64,000 nucleotides of DNA from positions 136,415-200,414 of the forward strand of contig DPJA01000038.1 of the NCBI GenBank assembly GCA_003543235.1, in the 5' to 3' direction. Position 1 is the first letter of the stretch. The number at the start of each line of letters is the position of its first letter. This document shows, piece after piece, positions 27,661 to 36,805 of the stretch. The DNA comes from Lachnospiraceae bacterium (GTDB taxonomy: Bacteria > Bacillota > Clostridia > Lachnospirales > Anaerotignaceae). Position numbers and translations under genes: made by a program. Under the pieces are notes generated by a model. The model made no database searches and had not been told where the DNA came from. It worked only from the letters and a program-made list of their open reading frames with translations.

Positions 27661-28680
27661 TTAGAACTGTTTTAAGAACTTAACATCGTTTTCAAAAAGC
27701 AGTCGTAAGTCAGTAATGCCGTAACGCTGCATAGCAACACGCTCAAGACCCATGCCAAATGCAAATCCACTGTATACATCAGGGTCAATACCGCTCATTT
27801 TAAGCACCTTAGGGTGAACCATGCCACAGCCCAAAAGCTCTATATAACCCTCGCCCTTACACACCTTACAACCTTTTCCGCCACACGCAAAACAAGTAAC
27901 GTCCATTTCAGCACTTGGCTCTGTAAACGGAAAATGGTGTGGACGAAAACGGACTTTAGTATCTTCGCCAAACAGCTCTTTTGCAAATACAGCAAGTGCA
28001 CCTTTAAGGTCACCCATAGTAATTCCCTTATCTACAACAAGACCCTCAAACTGATGAAAAATAGGTGAATGTGTTGCATCAACCTCATCAGCACGATAAA
28101 CAGTACCTGGACAAATTACCCTTATAGGTAAATCACCTTTTTCCATTGTTCTAACCTGAACAGGTGAAGTTTGTGTTCTAAGCAAAATATCTCCGCCAAT
28201 ATAAAATGTATCTTGCTCATCTTTTGCAGGGTGGTTTGCAGGTATGTTAAGTGCCTCAAAGTTATAATAATCTTTTTCAACCTCAGGGCCTTCTGCTACG
28301 CTGTAACCCATGCCAATAAAAATGTCTATCATTTCGTCAATAACAATGCTCATTGGGTGTTTATGACCGCATGGTGCAGCTTTACCAGGCATGGTAACAT
28401 CAAGTGTTTCCTTTGAAAGTTTATGCTCCATCTCCACTGCCACAAGCTTTGCTTTCGCCTCTTCAATTTTGCCCTCAATGTCCTGTCTAACTTCGTTTGC
28501 AAGTTGACCTATAATAGGTCTTTCCTCATTTGTTAAGTCTTTCATACCTTTAAGGATAGCTGTAAGCTCACCCTTTTTTCCTAAAAGCTTTACCTTAATT
28601 TCGTCAATGTCTTTCACCTGCTGAACATTACTTAAAATTTCTAATGCTCTATCATGTATCTCCTTCAATTGTTTTTTCAT
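27661..28680 (-). CDS. pheS: phenylalanyl-tRNA synthetase, alpha subunit
   Basis: 339 residues: an N-terminal coiled coil that grips tRNA, then the class II catalytic core with motif 2 (RTQTSPVQVRTM and ICPGTVYRADEVDATH) and motif 3 (GFAFGMGLERVAM). A cysteine pair set (CFACGGKGCKVC) is present, as in many PheS. It is first in the pheST operon, behind a T-box leader ending 30 nt upstream. Confidence 0.95.
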   Translation of the reverse strand: MKKQLKEIHDRALEILSNVQQVKDIDEIKVKLLGKKGELTAILKGMKDLTNEERPIIGQLANEVRQDIEGKIEEAKAKLVAVEMEHKLSKETLDVTMPGKAAPCGHKHPMSIVIDEMIDIFIGMGYSVAEGPEVEKDYYNFEALNIPANHPAKDEQDTFYIGGDILLRTQTSPVQVRTMEKGDLPIRVICPGTVYRADEVDATHSPIFHQFEGLVVDKGITMGDLKGALAVFAKELFGEDTKVRFRPHHFPFTEPSAEMDVTCFACGGKGCKVCKGEGYIELLGCGMVHPKVLKMSGIDPDVYSGFAFGMGLERVAMQRYGITDLRLLFENDVKFLKQF

Positions 28681-28710
28681 TTAATTTGCTCCTTTCAAAT
28701 TTTTTGCAAC

Positions 28711-28988
28711 AAAAAAGCCATCGCTCCCCTTATTAAAGGGACGAAGGCTACAATTTCGTGGTACCACCCAATTTCCTACAAATGTAGGCACTTATTGTGC
28801 TCTATTAAGCACTTGTGCATAACGTGCACCCACGTATTTTCCTACTAAATATTGAAAATAATAATTCAGAAAATCGGCTCTGGTGGGAACTTCAATAATC
28901 TTCTCCTGAAATGCTCTCAGCTAAAGCATTTTCTCTCTGCAAGGGTTTTAATTATTTACTTTTCACCTTCACTGCCTTTAAAAGTTTA
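28711..28988 (-). promoter_or_regulatory. T-box riboswitch controlling pheST
   Basis: The leader carries the conserved T-box GGGTGGTACCACG (28769-28757), whose TGG pairs with an uncharged tRNA CCA end. A strong terminator follows (28749-28716, with UUUUUU after it). The stem I region includes GCAGAGAG and a GATTTTCTGAA segment in which TTC could be the Phe specifier codon. Uncharged tRNA-Phe would stabilise the antiterminator and switch on pheST. The specifier assignment is tentative; the T-box core and terminator are clear. Confidence 0.9.
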
Positions 28989-28997
28989 ATATTCTCA

Positions 28998-29028
28998 TTA
29001 TATTATCATAAAACAGATAATTGTCAAC
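28998..29028 (-). promoter_or_regulatory. promoter of the pheST T-box transcript
   Basis: TTGACA (29028-29023) with TAATAT at a 16-nt spacing or TATAAT (29003-28998) at 19 nt. It reads into the T-box leader. Confidence 0.6.
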
Positions 29029-29153
29029 ACAAAATTAAAAAAAATTAATATTATCATTGCTTTTTACCTATATTATTGATATACTTACCCGTACACTATT
29101 TTTATCTATTGGCAAATCGTTTAACTTTGTCAGCAATACGAAAGGAATTTTTA

Positions 29154-30836
29154 ATGGAAAACTTAAGATTTGAGGAAATGAATTTATCAAGCAATACACT
29201 TAAAGCGGTACTTGACATGGGCTTTGAGGAAGCAACTCCTATTCAGTCACAGGCAATACCAATTATTATGTCAGGAAAAGACGTTATCGGCCAAAGCCAG
29301 ACAGGTACAGGTAAAACTGCATCTTTTGGCATACCTTGCCTTGAAATGATAAACCCTAAGGACCGACACCTTCAGGCAGTTATTCTTTGCCCTACAAGAG
29401 AACTTGCTATTCAGGTAAGTGAGGAATTTAGAAAACTGCTTAAATTTACAAGCAACATAATGGTGCTGCCTATCTACGGTGGTCAGCCAATTGATAGACA
29501 AATTATGGCACTAAAAAAAGGTGTACAGGTTATTATTGGTACACCAGGTCGTTTTATGGACCATATGCGTAGACGCACAATCAAAATGGACGCTGTTAAG
29601 TACGTTGTCCTTGACGAAGCCGACGAAATGCTTGATATGGGTTTTAGAGAGGATATTGAAACTATCCTTAAAGAAACTCCAGCAGGACGTCAAACAGTTA
29701 TGTTCTCTGCAACAATGAGCCCTGCTATTATGGACTTAACAAAGAAGTTCTTAAACCAGCCAGAGCTTGTTAAGGTTAACCGTAAAGAGCTTACAGTGCC
29801 ACAGATTGAACAGATTTATTTTGATGTAAAGGAAAAAAATAAGCTTGAGGCACTTTGCCGTCTTATAGACATTCACTCACCAAAGCTTACAATTATCTTC
29901 TGTAATACAAAACGTAAAGTAGATGATATTGTTGAACAGCTTTTAGGCAGAGGCTATTTTGCTGATGGACTTCATGGCGACCTTAAACAGGGTCAACGTG
30001 ACAGAGTTATGCAGAAATTTAGAAACGGTTCTATTGAAATTCTTGTTGCAACTGATGTTGCCGCACGTGGTATTGACGTAGATGATATTGATGTTGTATT
30101 TAACTATGATATCCCACAGGATGAAGAATATTATGTGCATCGTATTGGACGTACAGGCCGTGCAGGCAGAAGTGGAAAAGCTTTTACATTTTGCACAGGC
30201 AAAGAAATTTATAAGCTTAGAGATATTATGCGTTATGCAAAAACAAAAATTATTCTCCAGAAGTTACCTACCCTTAATGATATAGAAACTACAAAAACCA
30301 ATCTTTTTGTAGAAAAGGTTAAGGCAACTATTGAAGAAGGCAATCTTAACAAATACATTGACTTAGTGGAAAATATGCTTAATGATGATGTTGCCGCTAT
30401 GGATGTAGCCGCTGCCCTTCTTAAATTACAGCTTAACGAAAAAGTAAGCGACTACAGTGATTCTGAAAATGACCTTAACGCTCCTAATAAGTTTGTAAGC
30501 AGCAAAAAGAACATTGACCCTTCAAAAGAGATGGTTCGTCTTTTTGTAAATGCAGGCAAAAAGAACCAAATTCGTGCAAAAGATATAGTAGGTGCTTTTG
30601 CAGGCGAAACAGGCGTACCTGGTAAGCTTATTGGTTCTATTGAAATTTATGATGACTACACTTATGTTGATGTACCTTACGAATATGCTAAAGATATTAT
30701 AGAAGGCATGGAAGGCAACAAAATTAAGGGTAAAAAAATCAATATTGAAAAAGCTAAAAAAGTTAAAGTAAAAAAATATGGTAGTAGTGATAAAAACTAC
30801 AAAAATAACACAGATAAAAAACCAGAAGAGAACTAA
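29154..30836 (+). CDS. DEAD-box RNA helicase with DbpA-like C-terminal RNA-binding domain
   Basis: 560 residues. Motifs run Q motif, Walker A QTGTGKT (49-55), PTREL, TPGR, DEAD, SAT and HRIGRTGRAGR. The C-terminal region (MVRLFVNAGKKNQI...YTYVDVPYEYA) resembles the DbpA/YxiN RNA-binding fold and is followed by a lysine-rich tail. Such helicases act in ribosome assembly or cold-induced RNA remodelling. An in-frame ATG lies upstream at 29076, but AAAGGA before the ATG at 29154 and the start of homology (MENLRFEEMN) place the start there. Confidence 0.9.
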   Translation: MENLRFEEMNLSSNTLKAVLDMGFEEATPIQSQAIPIIMSGKDVIGQSQTGTGKTASFGIPCLEMINPKDRHLQAVILCPTRELAIQVSEEFRKLLKFTSNIMVLPIYGGQPIDRQIMALKKGVQVIIGTPGRFMDHMRRRTIKMDAVKYVVLDEADEMLDMGFREDIETILKETPAGRQTVMFSATMSPAIMDLTKKFLNQPELVKVNRKELTVPQIEQIYFDVKEKNKLEALCRLIDIHSPKLTIIFCNTKRKVDDIVEQLLGRGYFADGLHGDLKQGQRDRVMQKFRNGSIEILVATDVAARGIDVDDIDVVFNYDIPQDEEYYVHRIGRTGRAGRSGKAFTFCTGKEIYKLRDIMRYAKTKIILQKLPTLNDIETTKTNLFVEKVKATIEEGNLNKYIDLVENMLNDDVAAMDVAAALLKLQLNEKVSDYSDSENDLNAPNKFVSSKKNIDPSKEMVRLFVNAGKKNQIRAKDIVGAFAGETGVPGKLIGSIEIYDDYTYVDVPYEYAKDIIEGMEGNKIKGKKINIEKAKKVKVKKYGSSDKNYKNNTDKKPEEN

Positions 30837-30852
30837 ATTTATGCAAATTATT

Positions 30853-30889
30853 AAGGGACAGCATCATTAAATGACGTTGTCCCTTTTTA
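30853..30889 (+). terminator. intrinsic terminator after the helicase
   Basis: AAGGGACA (30853-30860) pairs with TGTCCCTT (30878-30885). TTTATTTA follows. Confidence 0.75.
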
Positions 30890-30944
30890 TTTAGGCTCTG
30901 TTTTAATATAATGTTGAAATATAACAAAATCATCTATTATTCTA

Positions 30945-31325
30945 TCATAACGACATGACCAGCATAAAAATAACTATTGGTAAAAATTGAACAAAAAAAG
31001 ATAATTTACTTAGTCCATTTTTTCTTAAAATTACAGAAAGAACAATACTTGCTATACATATTAATGGCATTGGAAGTGAAACGTTAGAAACAATTGTTCT
31101 TGTGCTTTTATCCAATTCATTCTTTATAGGTGAGTCCCATATGAATATCCCTACAGTCATACTAAAAAGAGAGAACGGAATATAGAAAACTGATAACCCA
31201 ATATTAAGTATTTTCCCAATTCTATCAAATTTATTAACAAATTTCTCATCTTCGACTTTAATTTTACTAATTATAATTCTTGATATAATTATAGTGACAA
31301 TAATAGTAACAATTAGAAATTGCAT
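30945..31325 (-). CDS. small integral membrane protein, unknown
   Basis: 126 residues with about four hydrophobic segments (residues 1-20, 40-65, 80-100, 108-125) separated by short charged loops (KVEDEKFVNKFDR). I do not recognise the family. A good AAAGGA ribosome site precedes the ATG. It follows the rRNA methyltransferase-like gene's neighbourhood on the same strand but upstream of the convergent helicase terminator. No function is proposed. Confidence 0.6.
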   Translation of the reverse strand: MQFLIVTIIVTIIISRIIISKIKVEDEKFVNKFDRIGKILNIGLSVFYIPFSLFSMTVGIFIWDSPIKNELDKSTRTIVSNVSLPMPLICIASIVLSVILRKNGLSKLSFFVQFLPIVIFMLVMSL

Positions 31326-31382
31326 AATTACTAATTCCTTTCTTTATTTTAAATATACAAGTTACTAAGTTATTATCTTATA

Positions 31383-32162
31383 CTATAGCCTTTGCCTTAC
31401 AACCTCATACATAAGCACACCTGCTGCAATGGAGGCATTCAGGCTTTCTGCCTTCCCAAGCATAGGTATTTTAACATAAACATCTGCTAATTTAGCAATT
31501 TTCTCGCTTAGTCCCCTTGCCTCATTGCCTACTATAAATGCACATCCATTTGTAAGATTAAAGCTGTATACATATTGCTGACCCTGTAAATGTGCCGCAT
31601 ATATGGCAATATTTTTAGCTTTTAATCGCCTTGAACATTCCTCCAAATCAACATCGCTTATAACGGGTATGTGAAAAACCGAACCCATTGTACTTCTTAA
31701 TACCTTTGGATTATATACATCTACACTTCCCTTAGATAAAAATACACCATTGCACCCACACGCATCGGCTGTTCGCACAATAGTACCCAAATTGCCAGGG
31801 TCATTAAGCTCCTCGGCCATTATAAAAAACTCGTTTTCTTCCACACTGTCAATTACCTGTTCAAAGGAAATTTTCTTCTGCTTTATTACTGCAAGTATTC
31901 CTTGTGGATTGCTAGTGTCACTTATCTCTTTAAATAGCTTATCTTCTACCACATATAAAACAGCTCTTTTTTCAAACATGGCTACATCGTATTCATCACT
32001 AAAACTTTTAGAAACAGCATACAGAACTATCTCATAGTCATTAGGTATTTCCTCTACAAACCTTAATCCCTCAGCAACAAAAAGTTCAAGCCTATCTCTG
32101 TCCTTTTTAGTTTTAAGAGAATTAATTAATTTTATCGTTTTATTTTGACTGCTCTCTATCAT
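31383..32162 (-). CDS. TrmH/SpoU-family RNA 2'-O-methyltransferase
   Basis: 259 residues. A short N-terminal substrate-binding domain (FVAEGLRFVEE) precedes the SPOUT catalytic domain with motif 1 (DPGNLGTIVRTADACG), motif 2 (FIVGNEARGLSE) and motif 3 (IPMLGKAESLNASIAAGVLMYE). It transfers methyl from SAM to a ribose in rRNA or tRNA; the exact target cannot be read from sequence. Length and layout match the usual clostridial copies near pheST. Confidence 0.9.
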   Translation of the reverse strand: MIESSQNKTIKLINSLKTKKDRDRLELFVAEGLRFVEEIPNDYEIVLYAVSKSFSDEYDVAMFEKRAVLYVVEDKLFKEISDTSNPQGILAVIKQKKISFEQVIDSVEENEFFIMAEELNDPGNLGTIVRTADACGCNGVFLSKGSVDVYNPKVLRSTMGSVFHIPVISDVDLEECSRRLKAKNIAIYAAHLQGQQYVYSFNLTNGCAFIVGNEARGLSEKIAKLADVYVKIPMLGKAESLNASIAAGVLMYEVVRQRL

Positions 32163-32253
32163 TTAATCACCCAGAGAAATTATAACATAAATTAATAATA
32201 TCCTCAAAAAAATTTTTATTTCTTTTATACTTTTAAACTTATGACAATTTTCT

Positions 32254-32282
32254 TTGCCTAAACTGCATCTTTATGCTAAAAT
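32254..32282 (+). promoter_or_regulatory. probable sigma-A promoter of aroC
   Basis: TTGCCT (32254-32259), 17-nt spacer, TAAAAT (32277-32282) with an extended TGCTAAAAT. It lies 23 nt before the aroC ATG. Confidence 0.6.
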
Positions 32283-32304
32283 AACAAAATGAGGTGAAGA
32301 TAAA

Positions 32305-33405
32305 ATGTCAGGTTCAATATTTGGTAAAGTATTTCAGGTATCCACATGGGGCGAAAGCCATGGAAAAGCCTTGGGGGTTGTAATAGACGGTTGCCCAGCC
32401 GGCATACCTATATGTGAAGAAGATGTACAGCATGATATGGATTTAAGAAAACCAGGTTCTAATAAGTATGGCACAAAGCGTTCTGAAAATGATGAAATAC
32501 ACATTCTCTCAGGGGTGTTTAACGGAAAAACCACAGGAACTCCTATATCAATGGTGGTTTATAATCAAGACCAGAATTCTAAGGATTATAGCCAAATTTC
32601 ATCTGTTTTCCGCCCTGGTCATGCCGATTATACCTTTGAAGAAAAATACGGTTTCCGTGATTACCGAGGTGGTGGACGTTCATCAGGACGTGAAACTTTA
32701 TGTCGTGTTGCCGCAGGTTCAGTGGCAAAAGCTGTGTTGAAACAGCTTGACATATCCATACTTACCTACACGCACTCAATAGGTACTATTTCCGCAAACC
32801 CTAGTAATTTTTGTGCCACAGAAATTTTAAATAATGCTCTTTATATGCCTGATAAGCAAGCGGCCGAAAAAGCCTCCGCATATTTAGATAAGTGTATTAA
32901 AAACGGCGACTCTGCTGGTGGTATTGTGGAATGTGTTGTAAGTGGATTGCCAATTGGTATTGGTGAACCTGTTTTTGATAAGCTTGACGCAAACCTTGCG
33001 AAAGCCATGTTTTCCCTTGGAGCAGTAAAGGGTTTTGAGATTGGTCTTGGGTTTGATGCGGCTAAAATTAATGGCTCAGAAAACAATGACGCTTTTTTTG
33101 CTGACCAAAACGGTAAAATTGCAAAAACCACAAATAATTCAGGTGGAGTTCTTGGCGGTATGAGTGACGGTGCACCTTTAGTTTTTAGAACAGCTTTTAA
33201 GCCTACACCATCAATAAGTCAGCCTCAAAAAACTGTCACAAACACAGGTGAAAATACAGAAATTTCTATTAAAGGTCGCCACGACCCTATAATTGTACCT
33301 CGTGCAGTAATTGTTGTAGAATCAATGGCAGCAATAACAATTGTGGATTTGCTTTTTCAAAATATGTACTCAAATATAGATAATATAAAAAAATTATATT
33401 CATAA
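32305..33405 (+). CDS. aroC: chorismate synthase
   Basis: Converts EPSP to chorismate using reduced FMN, the last step of the shikimate pathway. Family signatures are present: GESHGKALGVVIDGCPAG at about residues 17-34, RPGHADYTF..KYGFRDYRGGGRSSGRE at about 101-129, and the C-terminal RHDP motif. 366 residues is normal. No other aro gene is adjacent. A SpoIIM-like gene follows 44 nt later on the same strand. Confidence 0.95.
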   Translation: MSGSIFGKVFQVSTWGESHGKALGVVIDGCPAGIPICEEDVQHDMDLRKPGSNKYGTKRSENDEIHILSGVFNGKTTGTPISMVVYNQDQNSKDYSQISSVFRPGHADYTFEEKYGFRDYRGGGRSSGRETLCRVAAGSVAKAVLKQLDISILTYTHSIGTISANPSNFCATEILNNALYMPDKQAAEKASAYLDKCIKNGDSAGGIVECVVSGLPIGIGEPVFDKLDANLAKAMFSLGAVKGFEIGLGFDAAKINGSENNDAFFADQNGKIAKTTNNSGGVLGGMSDGAPLVFRTAFKPTPSISQPQKTVTNTGENTEISIKGRHDPIIVPRAVIVVESMAAITIVDLLFQNMYSNIDNIKKLYS

Positions 33406-33449
33406 TTTTATTTTAGCCAGCATATCTTTTTGTACAAGGAGGTATTGCC

Positions 33450-33968
33450 ATGAAAGCTAAAAACTCGCACACAAGGCAGATAATACTTTTAATTATCTGT
33501 CTTTTTTTTGCACTAGGGGTGGTGTTTGGCACGTTTTGTGCTATTAAGTATAACGTAAACACCGCTACAGCTACTGCACCGCAAACTGTGCCACAAGCTA
33601 TTTTTATTTTTGGCAAGTTTGTATTTGCCATATGGCTTATAGGCTTTTTCCCTTTTGGAATATTTTTTGTACCACCTGTAGCTGCCTTTTGTGGATATAG
33701 CTACGGAATATCTTCAACTGCTTTTCTGCTTTCTAAAGATTCAGTTATGTTTGCACATTTTTCAGTAAAATATCTACTTTATACTATCGCCCTTGTGCTA
33801 AGTGCTTGTGCCTCTATGCACCTGTGCTTTAACACCTACAAAAGCAGTAAAAATCCAAAAATTATTCTTCCAAGGGAAAAACAACGTATACTTATTGAAT
33901 ACATAATTATACTACTTATTTCTTTTCTACCTCTAAGCTTAGGGGTTGGATTGGAATTTTTTACCTAA
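33450..33968 (+). CDS. SpoIIM-like integral membrane protein
   Basis: 172 residues with about four to five hydrophobic segments and no signal cleavage site. The layout (an N-terminal helix followed by GVVFGTFCA, then a central FGKFVFAIWLIGFFPFGIFFVPP) resembles SpoIIM, part of the DMP peptidoglycan-hydrolysing complex (SpoIID, SpoIIM, SpoIIP) that drives engulfment. SpoIIM is often next to xerD in Firmicutes, as here (xerD is 128 nt downstream). Sequence similarity is weak by eye, so the call rests on topology and context. AAGGAGGT precedes the ATG. Confidence 0.5.
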   Translation: MKAKNSHTRQIILLIICLFFALGVVFGTFCAIKYNVNTATATAPQTVPQAIFIFGKFVFAIWLIGFFPFGIFFVPPVAAFCGYSYGISSTAFLLSKDSVMFAHFSVKYLLYTIALVLSACASMHLCFNTYKSSKNPKIILPREKQRILIEYIIILLISFLPLSLGVGLEFFT

Positions 33969-34035
33969 CTTGACTTTTTTATTTCATAATAATCAACAAT
34001 TCTTTAAATTTCAGTAAATTTTGAGTAAATATCTA

Positions 34036-34064
34036 TCGACAATACTGTCAAAAGGCTCTATAAT
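34036..34064 (+). promoter_or_regulatory. probable sigma-A promoter of xerD
   Basis: TCGACA (34036-34041), 17-nt spacer, TATAAT (34059-34064), 32 nt before the xerD GTG start. This gives xerD expression independent of the upstream gene. Confidence 0.55.
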
Positions 34065-34096
34065 TACTTTACTAAAGCTACAGAGGAGAAAATACC

Positions 34097-34978
34097 GTGG
34101 AAAATATTATTAAGTTTTCTGAATACCTAAAAACTGTAAAAAAATCATCAGATAACACAATAACGTCCTATAACAGGGATTTAAAGAATTTTTATACCTA
34201 CATAAAAGAGATTGGCATAAGCAGCATATCAAAGGTTAATAAAACTAACATCATGTCTTACATTTATAATTTGCAAAAAACCAACCGTGCAAGCTCAACA
34301 ATTTCAAGAAATCTTGCTTCATTAAGAGCATTTTTTTCTTTTCTCTTTTTAGAAGGCCTTATTACAGAAAATCCAACAGAAGGTCTTGAATCTCCTAAGG
34401 TAGAAAAAAAATTGCCAGAAATAATGCCTCTTAATAATGTAGAATTACTTCTTGAGCAGCCTGCCCTTGAAGATAGCAAAGGTATACGTGACAAGGCAAT
34501 GCTTGAGGTCTTATATGCAACAGGTATGCGTGTTACTGAGCTTATTAACATACATATAGATGATGTTAACCTACCGCTTGAATTTATAAAATGTACTAAT
34601 AAGGATAAAACCAGAGTTATTCCTTTAGGGACAAAAGCAGTTAATGCCATTTGTATATACTTAAATAATGTACGCAACAATCTTGTTAAAAATTTGGACG
34701 AAAGCTGTTTGTTTGTTAACTGCAACGGTTCACCAATGACACGTCAGGGATTTTGGAAAATAATTAAATATTATGCGAAAAAAGCAAATATATCCGAGGA
34801 TATAACGCCTCATACTATAAGGCATTCCTTTGCGGCACATCTTATTGAAAACGGGTGTGACCTGCAAAGCCTTCAGGAAATGCTTGGTCATTCCGATATT
34901 TCTACAACTCAGGTTTATACCAAGATTAATAAAAGTCCATTAAAAGAGGTATATGCGAAATCCCATCCACGAGCATAA
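34097..34978 (+). CDS. xerD: tyrosine recombinase XerD
   Basis: 293-residue site-specific recombinase that with XerC resolves chromosome dimers at dif. The N-terminal SAM-like core-binding domain (about 1-90) precedes the catalytic domain with R145 (ATGMRVTEL), H239 and R242 (HTIRHSFAAHL), H265 (LGHSDI) and nucleophile Y274 (TQVYTKI). The start is GTG, preceded by GAGGAG. It is not flanked by mobile-element genes, which supports a housekeeping Xer role. Confidence 0.88.
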   Translation: MENIIKFSEYLKTVKKSSDNTITSYNRDLKNFYTYIKEIGISSISKVNKTNIMSYIYNLQKTNRASSTISRNLASLRAFFSFLFLEGLITENPTEGLESPKVEKKLPEIMPLNNVELLLEQPALEDSKGIRDKAMLEVLYATGMRVTELINIHIDDVNLPLEFIKCTNKDKTRVIPLGTKAVNAICIYLNNVRNNLVKNLDESCLFVNCNGSPMTRQGFWKIIKYYAKKANISEDITPHTIRHSFAAHLIENGCDLQSLQEMLGHSDISTTQVYTKINKSPLKEVYAKSHPRA

Positions 34979-34980
34979 TA

Positions 34981-35014
34981 AAAAAGGACAAGATTTTATA
35001 ATCCTGTCCTTTTT
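34981..35014. terminator. bidirectional intrinsic terminator
   Basis: AAAAAGGACA (34981-34990) pairs with TGTCCTTTTT (35005-35014). It lies between the convergent xerD and bioY genes. Confidence 0.85.
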
Positions 35015-35031
35015 GTTGTTCATATTATTAT

Positions 35032-35577
35032 TTATATTATTGCAATTTGCTTTCGCAGATTAACTGCAATAACCGCCGCTACCGCAATCTTAAATATATC
35101 AAATGGTATAAACGGAATAACCGCTGCTCCTAATGCCGCACCTAATCCCATATTTGCCACATACATAAGCTGTATAGCTCCACAAACGTAAAGAATACAT
35201 AATCCAACGCATAATGCTCCAATGGCTTTGCCAATTTCTTTGCCGCTGCTGCTTCCTGTCATCACCTTTTCATATAGTGTGCCAGCAACAAATGTAGCTG
35301 GAATAAATCCCCATATGTATCCTCCTGTTGCTCCTGCAACAACGCCAAGTCCTCCTTTCATTCCCGAAAAAACAGGAAGTCCAAAGCAACCCAAAAGCAC
35401 ATAAATTAATACCGCAATGGCACCACGTTTTCCTCCAAGCACCATAGCTGTAATTGCCACAGCCAACACCTGCATGGTTAACGGTATAGGTGTAAAAAAT
35501 AGCGGAATGCTGATAAATGCACTTACGCATAAAATTGCTGCAAATAAGCCGCAAAGTATGTAATCTCTTGTTTTCAT
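35032..35577 (-). CDS. bioY: BioY biotin transporter
   Basis: 181-residue S component of an ECF-type biotin transporter with six hydrophobic helices. Family phrases: FTPIPLTMQVLAV, YVLLGCFGLPVFSGMKGG, GATGGYIWGF and FIPFDIFKI. It captures biotin and normally works with a shared EcfAAT energising module, not encoded here. The upstream region carries a consensus promoter overlapped by a BirA-type operator, so biotin should repress it. Confidence 0.93.
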   Translation of the reverse strand: MKTRDYILCGLFAAILCVSAFISIPLFFTPIPLTMQVLAVAITAMVLGGKRGAIAVLIYVLLGCFGLPVFSGMKGGLGVVAGATGGYIWGFIPATFVAGTLYEKVMTGSSSGKEIGKAIGALCVGLCILYVCGAIQLMYVANMGLGAALGAAVIPFIPFDIFKIAVAAVIAVNLRKQIAII

Positions 35578-35615
35578 GTCTAATCCCCTTTGTATTTTAC
35601 TTTATTTGTTCTTGT

Positions 35616-35669
35616 ATTATAAGATATGAAAGCTATATTGTCAACCTATTTTATAAAATTAGTTTACAA
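35616..35669 (-). promoter_or_regulatory. bioY promoter with overlapping BirA (biotin repressor) operator
   Basis: Promoter: TTGACA (35644-35639), 17-nt spacer, TATAAT (35621-35616). Operator on the same strand: TTGTAAACT (35669-35661), 14-nt spacer, GGTTGACAA (35646-35638), a close match to the BirA dyad half-sites TTGTWAACC / GGTTWACAA. The dyad covers the -35 box, a classic repressing position. Confidence 0.85.
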
Positions 35670-35683
35670 TAAGTTTTTTACTG

Positions 35684-35712
35684 TTGTTACCTATGTATTT
35701 TTATTGTATAAT
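35684..35712 (+). promoter_or_regulatory. probable sigma-A promoter of the apbE gene
   Basis: TTGTTA (35684-35689), 17-nt spacer, TATAAT (35707-35712), 40 nt before the start. It points away from bioY and lies just beyond the BirA operator. Confidence 0.6.
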
Positions 35713-35752
35713 GAAGTAGTTGTAAAATTTATAAACTATTGGAGAGATAACT

Positions 35753-36775
35753 ATGAAACGAATATTACTACTAATTTTAATAATTGCCTGCTTTACAGGA
35801 TGCAGTGCACAATCCTTGACTTCGTCACCAACAACCCAGTCAAAATTTTTTCTTAACACTGTTTCTTCTATAACCATATATGACATGGAAGAAACTTCTG
35901 CAACAGAAATTATAAATAATTGCTTTACATATTGCCTTCAATATGAACAAACACTAAGTAAAACTATTGAAAGCAGTGAAATATCTAAAATTAACAATGC
36001 AAAAGGAAATTGGGTTACGGTAAGCCAAGATACTATAGACCTTATATCCCTCGCAAACAAATATAGTGCTTTGTCTGATGGCAAGTTTGACTGCACCATT
36101 GCTCCTGTATCGGCCCTTTGGGATTTTAACAGCGAAGAACACGTTGTACCTAACGCAAGTGATATTGCCGAGGCTGTATCTCATGTTAACTACAAATCAA
36201 TAGAAATTGACGGCGACAAAATACGCCTTACTGATGAAAAGGCTGCCATTGATTTAGGTGGCATTGCCAAAGGATATATAGGCGACAAGGCAAAAGATTT
36301 TTTGCTGAAGAACGGTGTGGAAAAAGCCATTATTAACCTTGGTGGAAATATACTTACAATATCACCTGATAATGATAATGAAGAATTTAAAATAGGTATA
36401 CAACGCCCATTTGATGAGCAAAACACAGTTTATGGCATTTTGCATATAAAAAATATGTCTGTAGTTACATCTGGTACTTACGAACGCAGTTTTGAAAAGG
36501 ATGGTGTTCTTTATCACCACATTTTGGATACAAAAATAGGTATGCCTGTAAATAACGGACTTTATTCTGTTACTATAATTGCAGATAAATCCGCTGTTGC
36601 CGATGCACTTAGCACTACTTGCTTCGTTTTGGGTCTTGATGAAGGAATGAAGCTTATAGAATCCACCCCTGATATTGAAGCGATTTTTATAACCACTGAT
36701 TACAAAGCACATTGTTCATCGGGAATTAACAAAACAATTAATTTTGAAATAAGTGATGAAAAAGACGGAGAATAA
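35753..36775 (+). CDS. apbE: FAD:protein FMN transferase (ApbE), lipoprotein
   Basis: 340 residues. A signal peptide ends in the lipobox CFTGC (C16), placing it outside the membrane. The ApbE fold attaches FMN covalently to threonine of Rnf/Nqr-type and other flavoproteins. The motifs AAIDLGGIAKGYIGD and INLGGNI and the C-terminal ADALSTTCFVLG are typical. No rnf genes are adjacent, so the target is not apparent here. Confidence 0.93.
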   Translation: MKRILLLILIIACFTGCSAQSLTSSPTTQSKFFLNTVSSITIYDMEETSATEIINNCFTYCLQYEQTLSKTIESSEISKINNAKGNWVTVSQDTIDLISLANKYSALSDGKFDCTIAPVSALWDFNSEEHVVPNASDIAEAVSHVNYKSIEIDGDKIRLTDEKAAIDLGGIAKGYIGDKAKDFLLKNGVEKAIINLGGNILTISPDNDNEEFKIGIQRPFDEQNTVYGILHIKNMSVVTSGTYERSFEKDGVLYHHILDTKIGMPVNNGLYSVTIIADKSAVADALSTTCFVLGLDEGMKLIESTPDIEAIFITTDYKAHCSSGINKTINFEISDEKDGE

Positions 36776-36805
36776 CTATTAATTCAAATACCCTTAAATA
36801 TATAG

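Noticed and set aside
34097..34978. XerD gene as an integron or phage integrase
   Set aside because: No neighbouring phage or cassette genes and no attachment repeats. Length and motifs fit housekeeping XerD.
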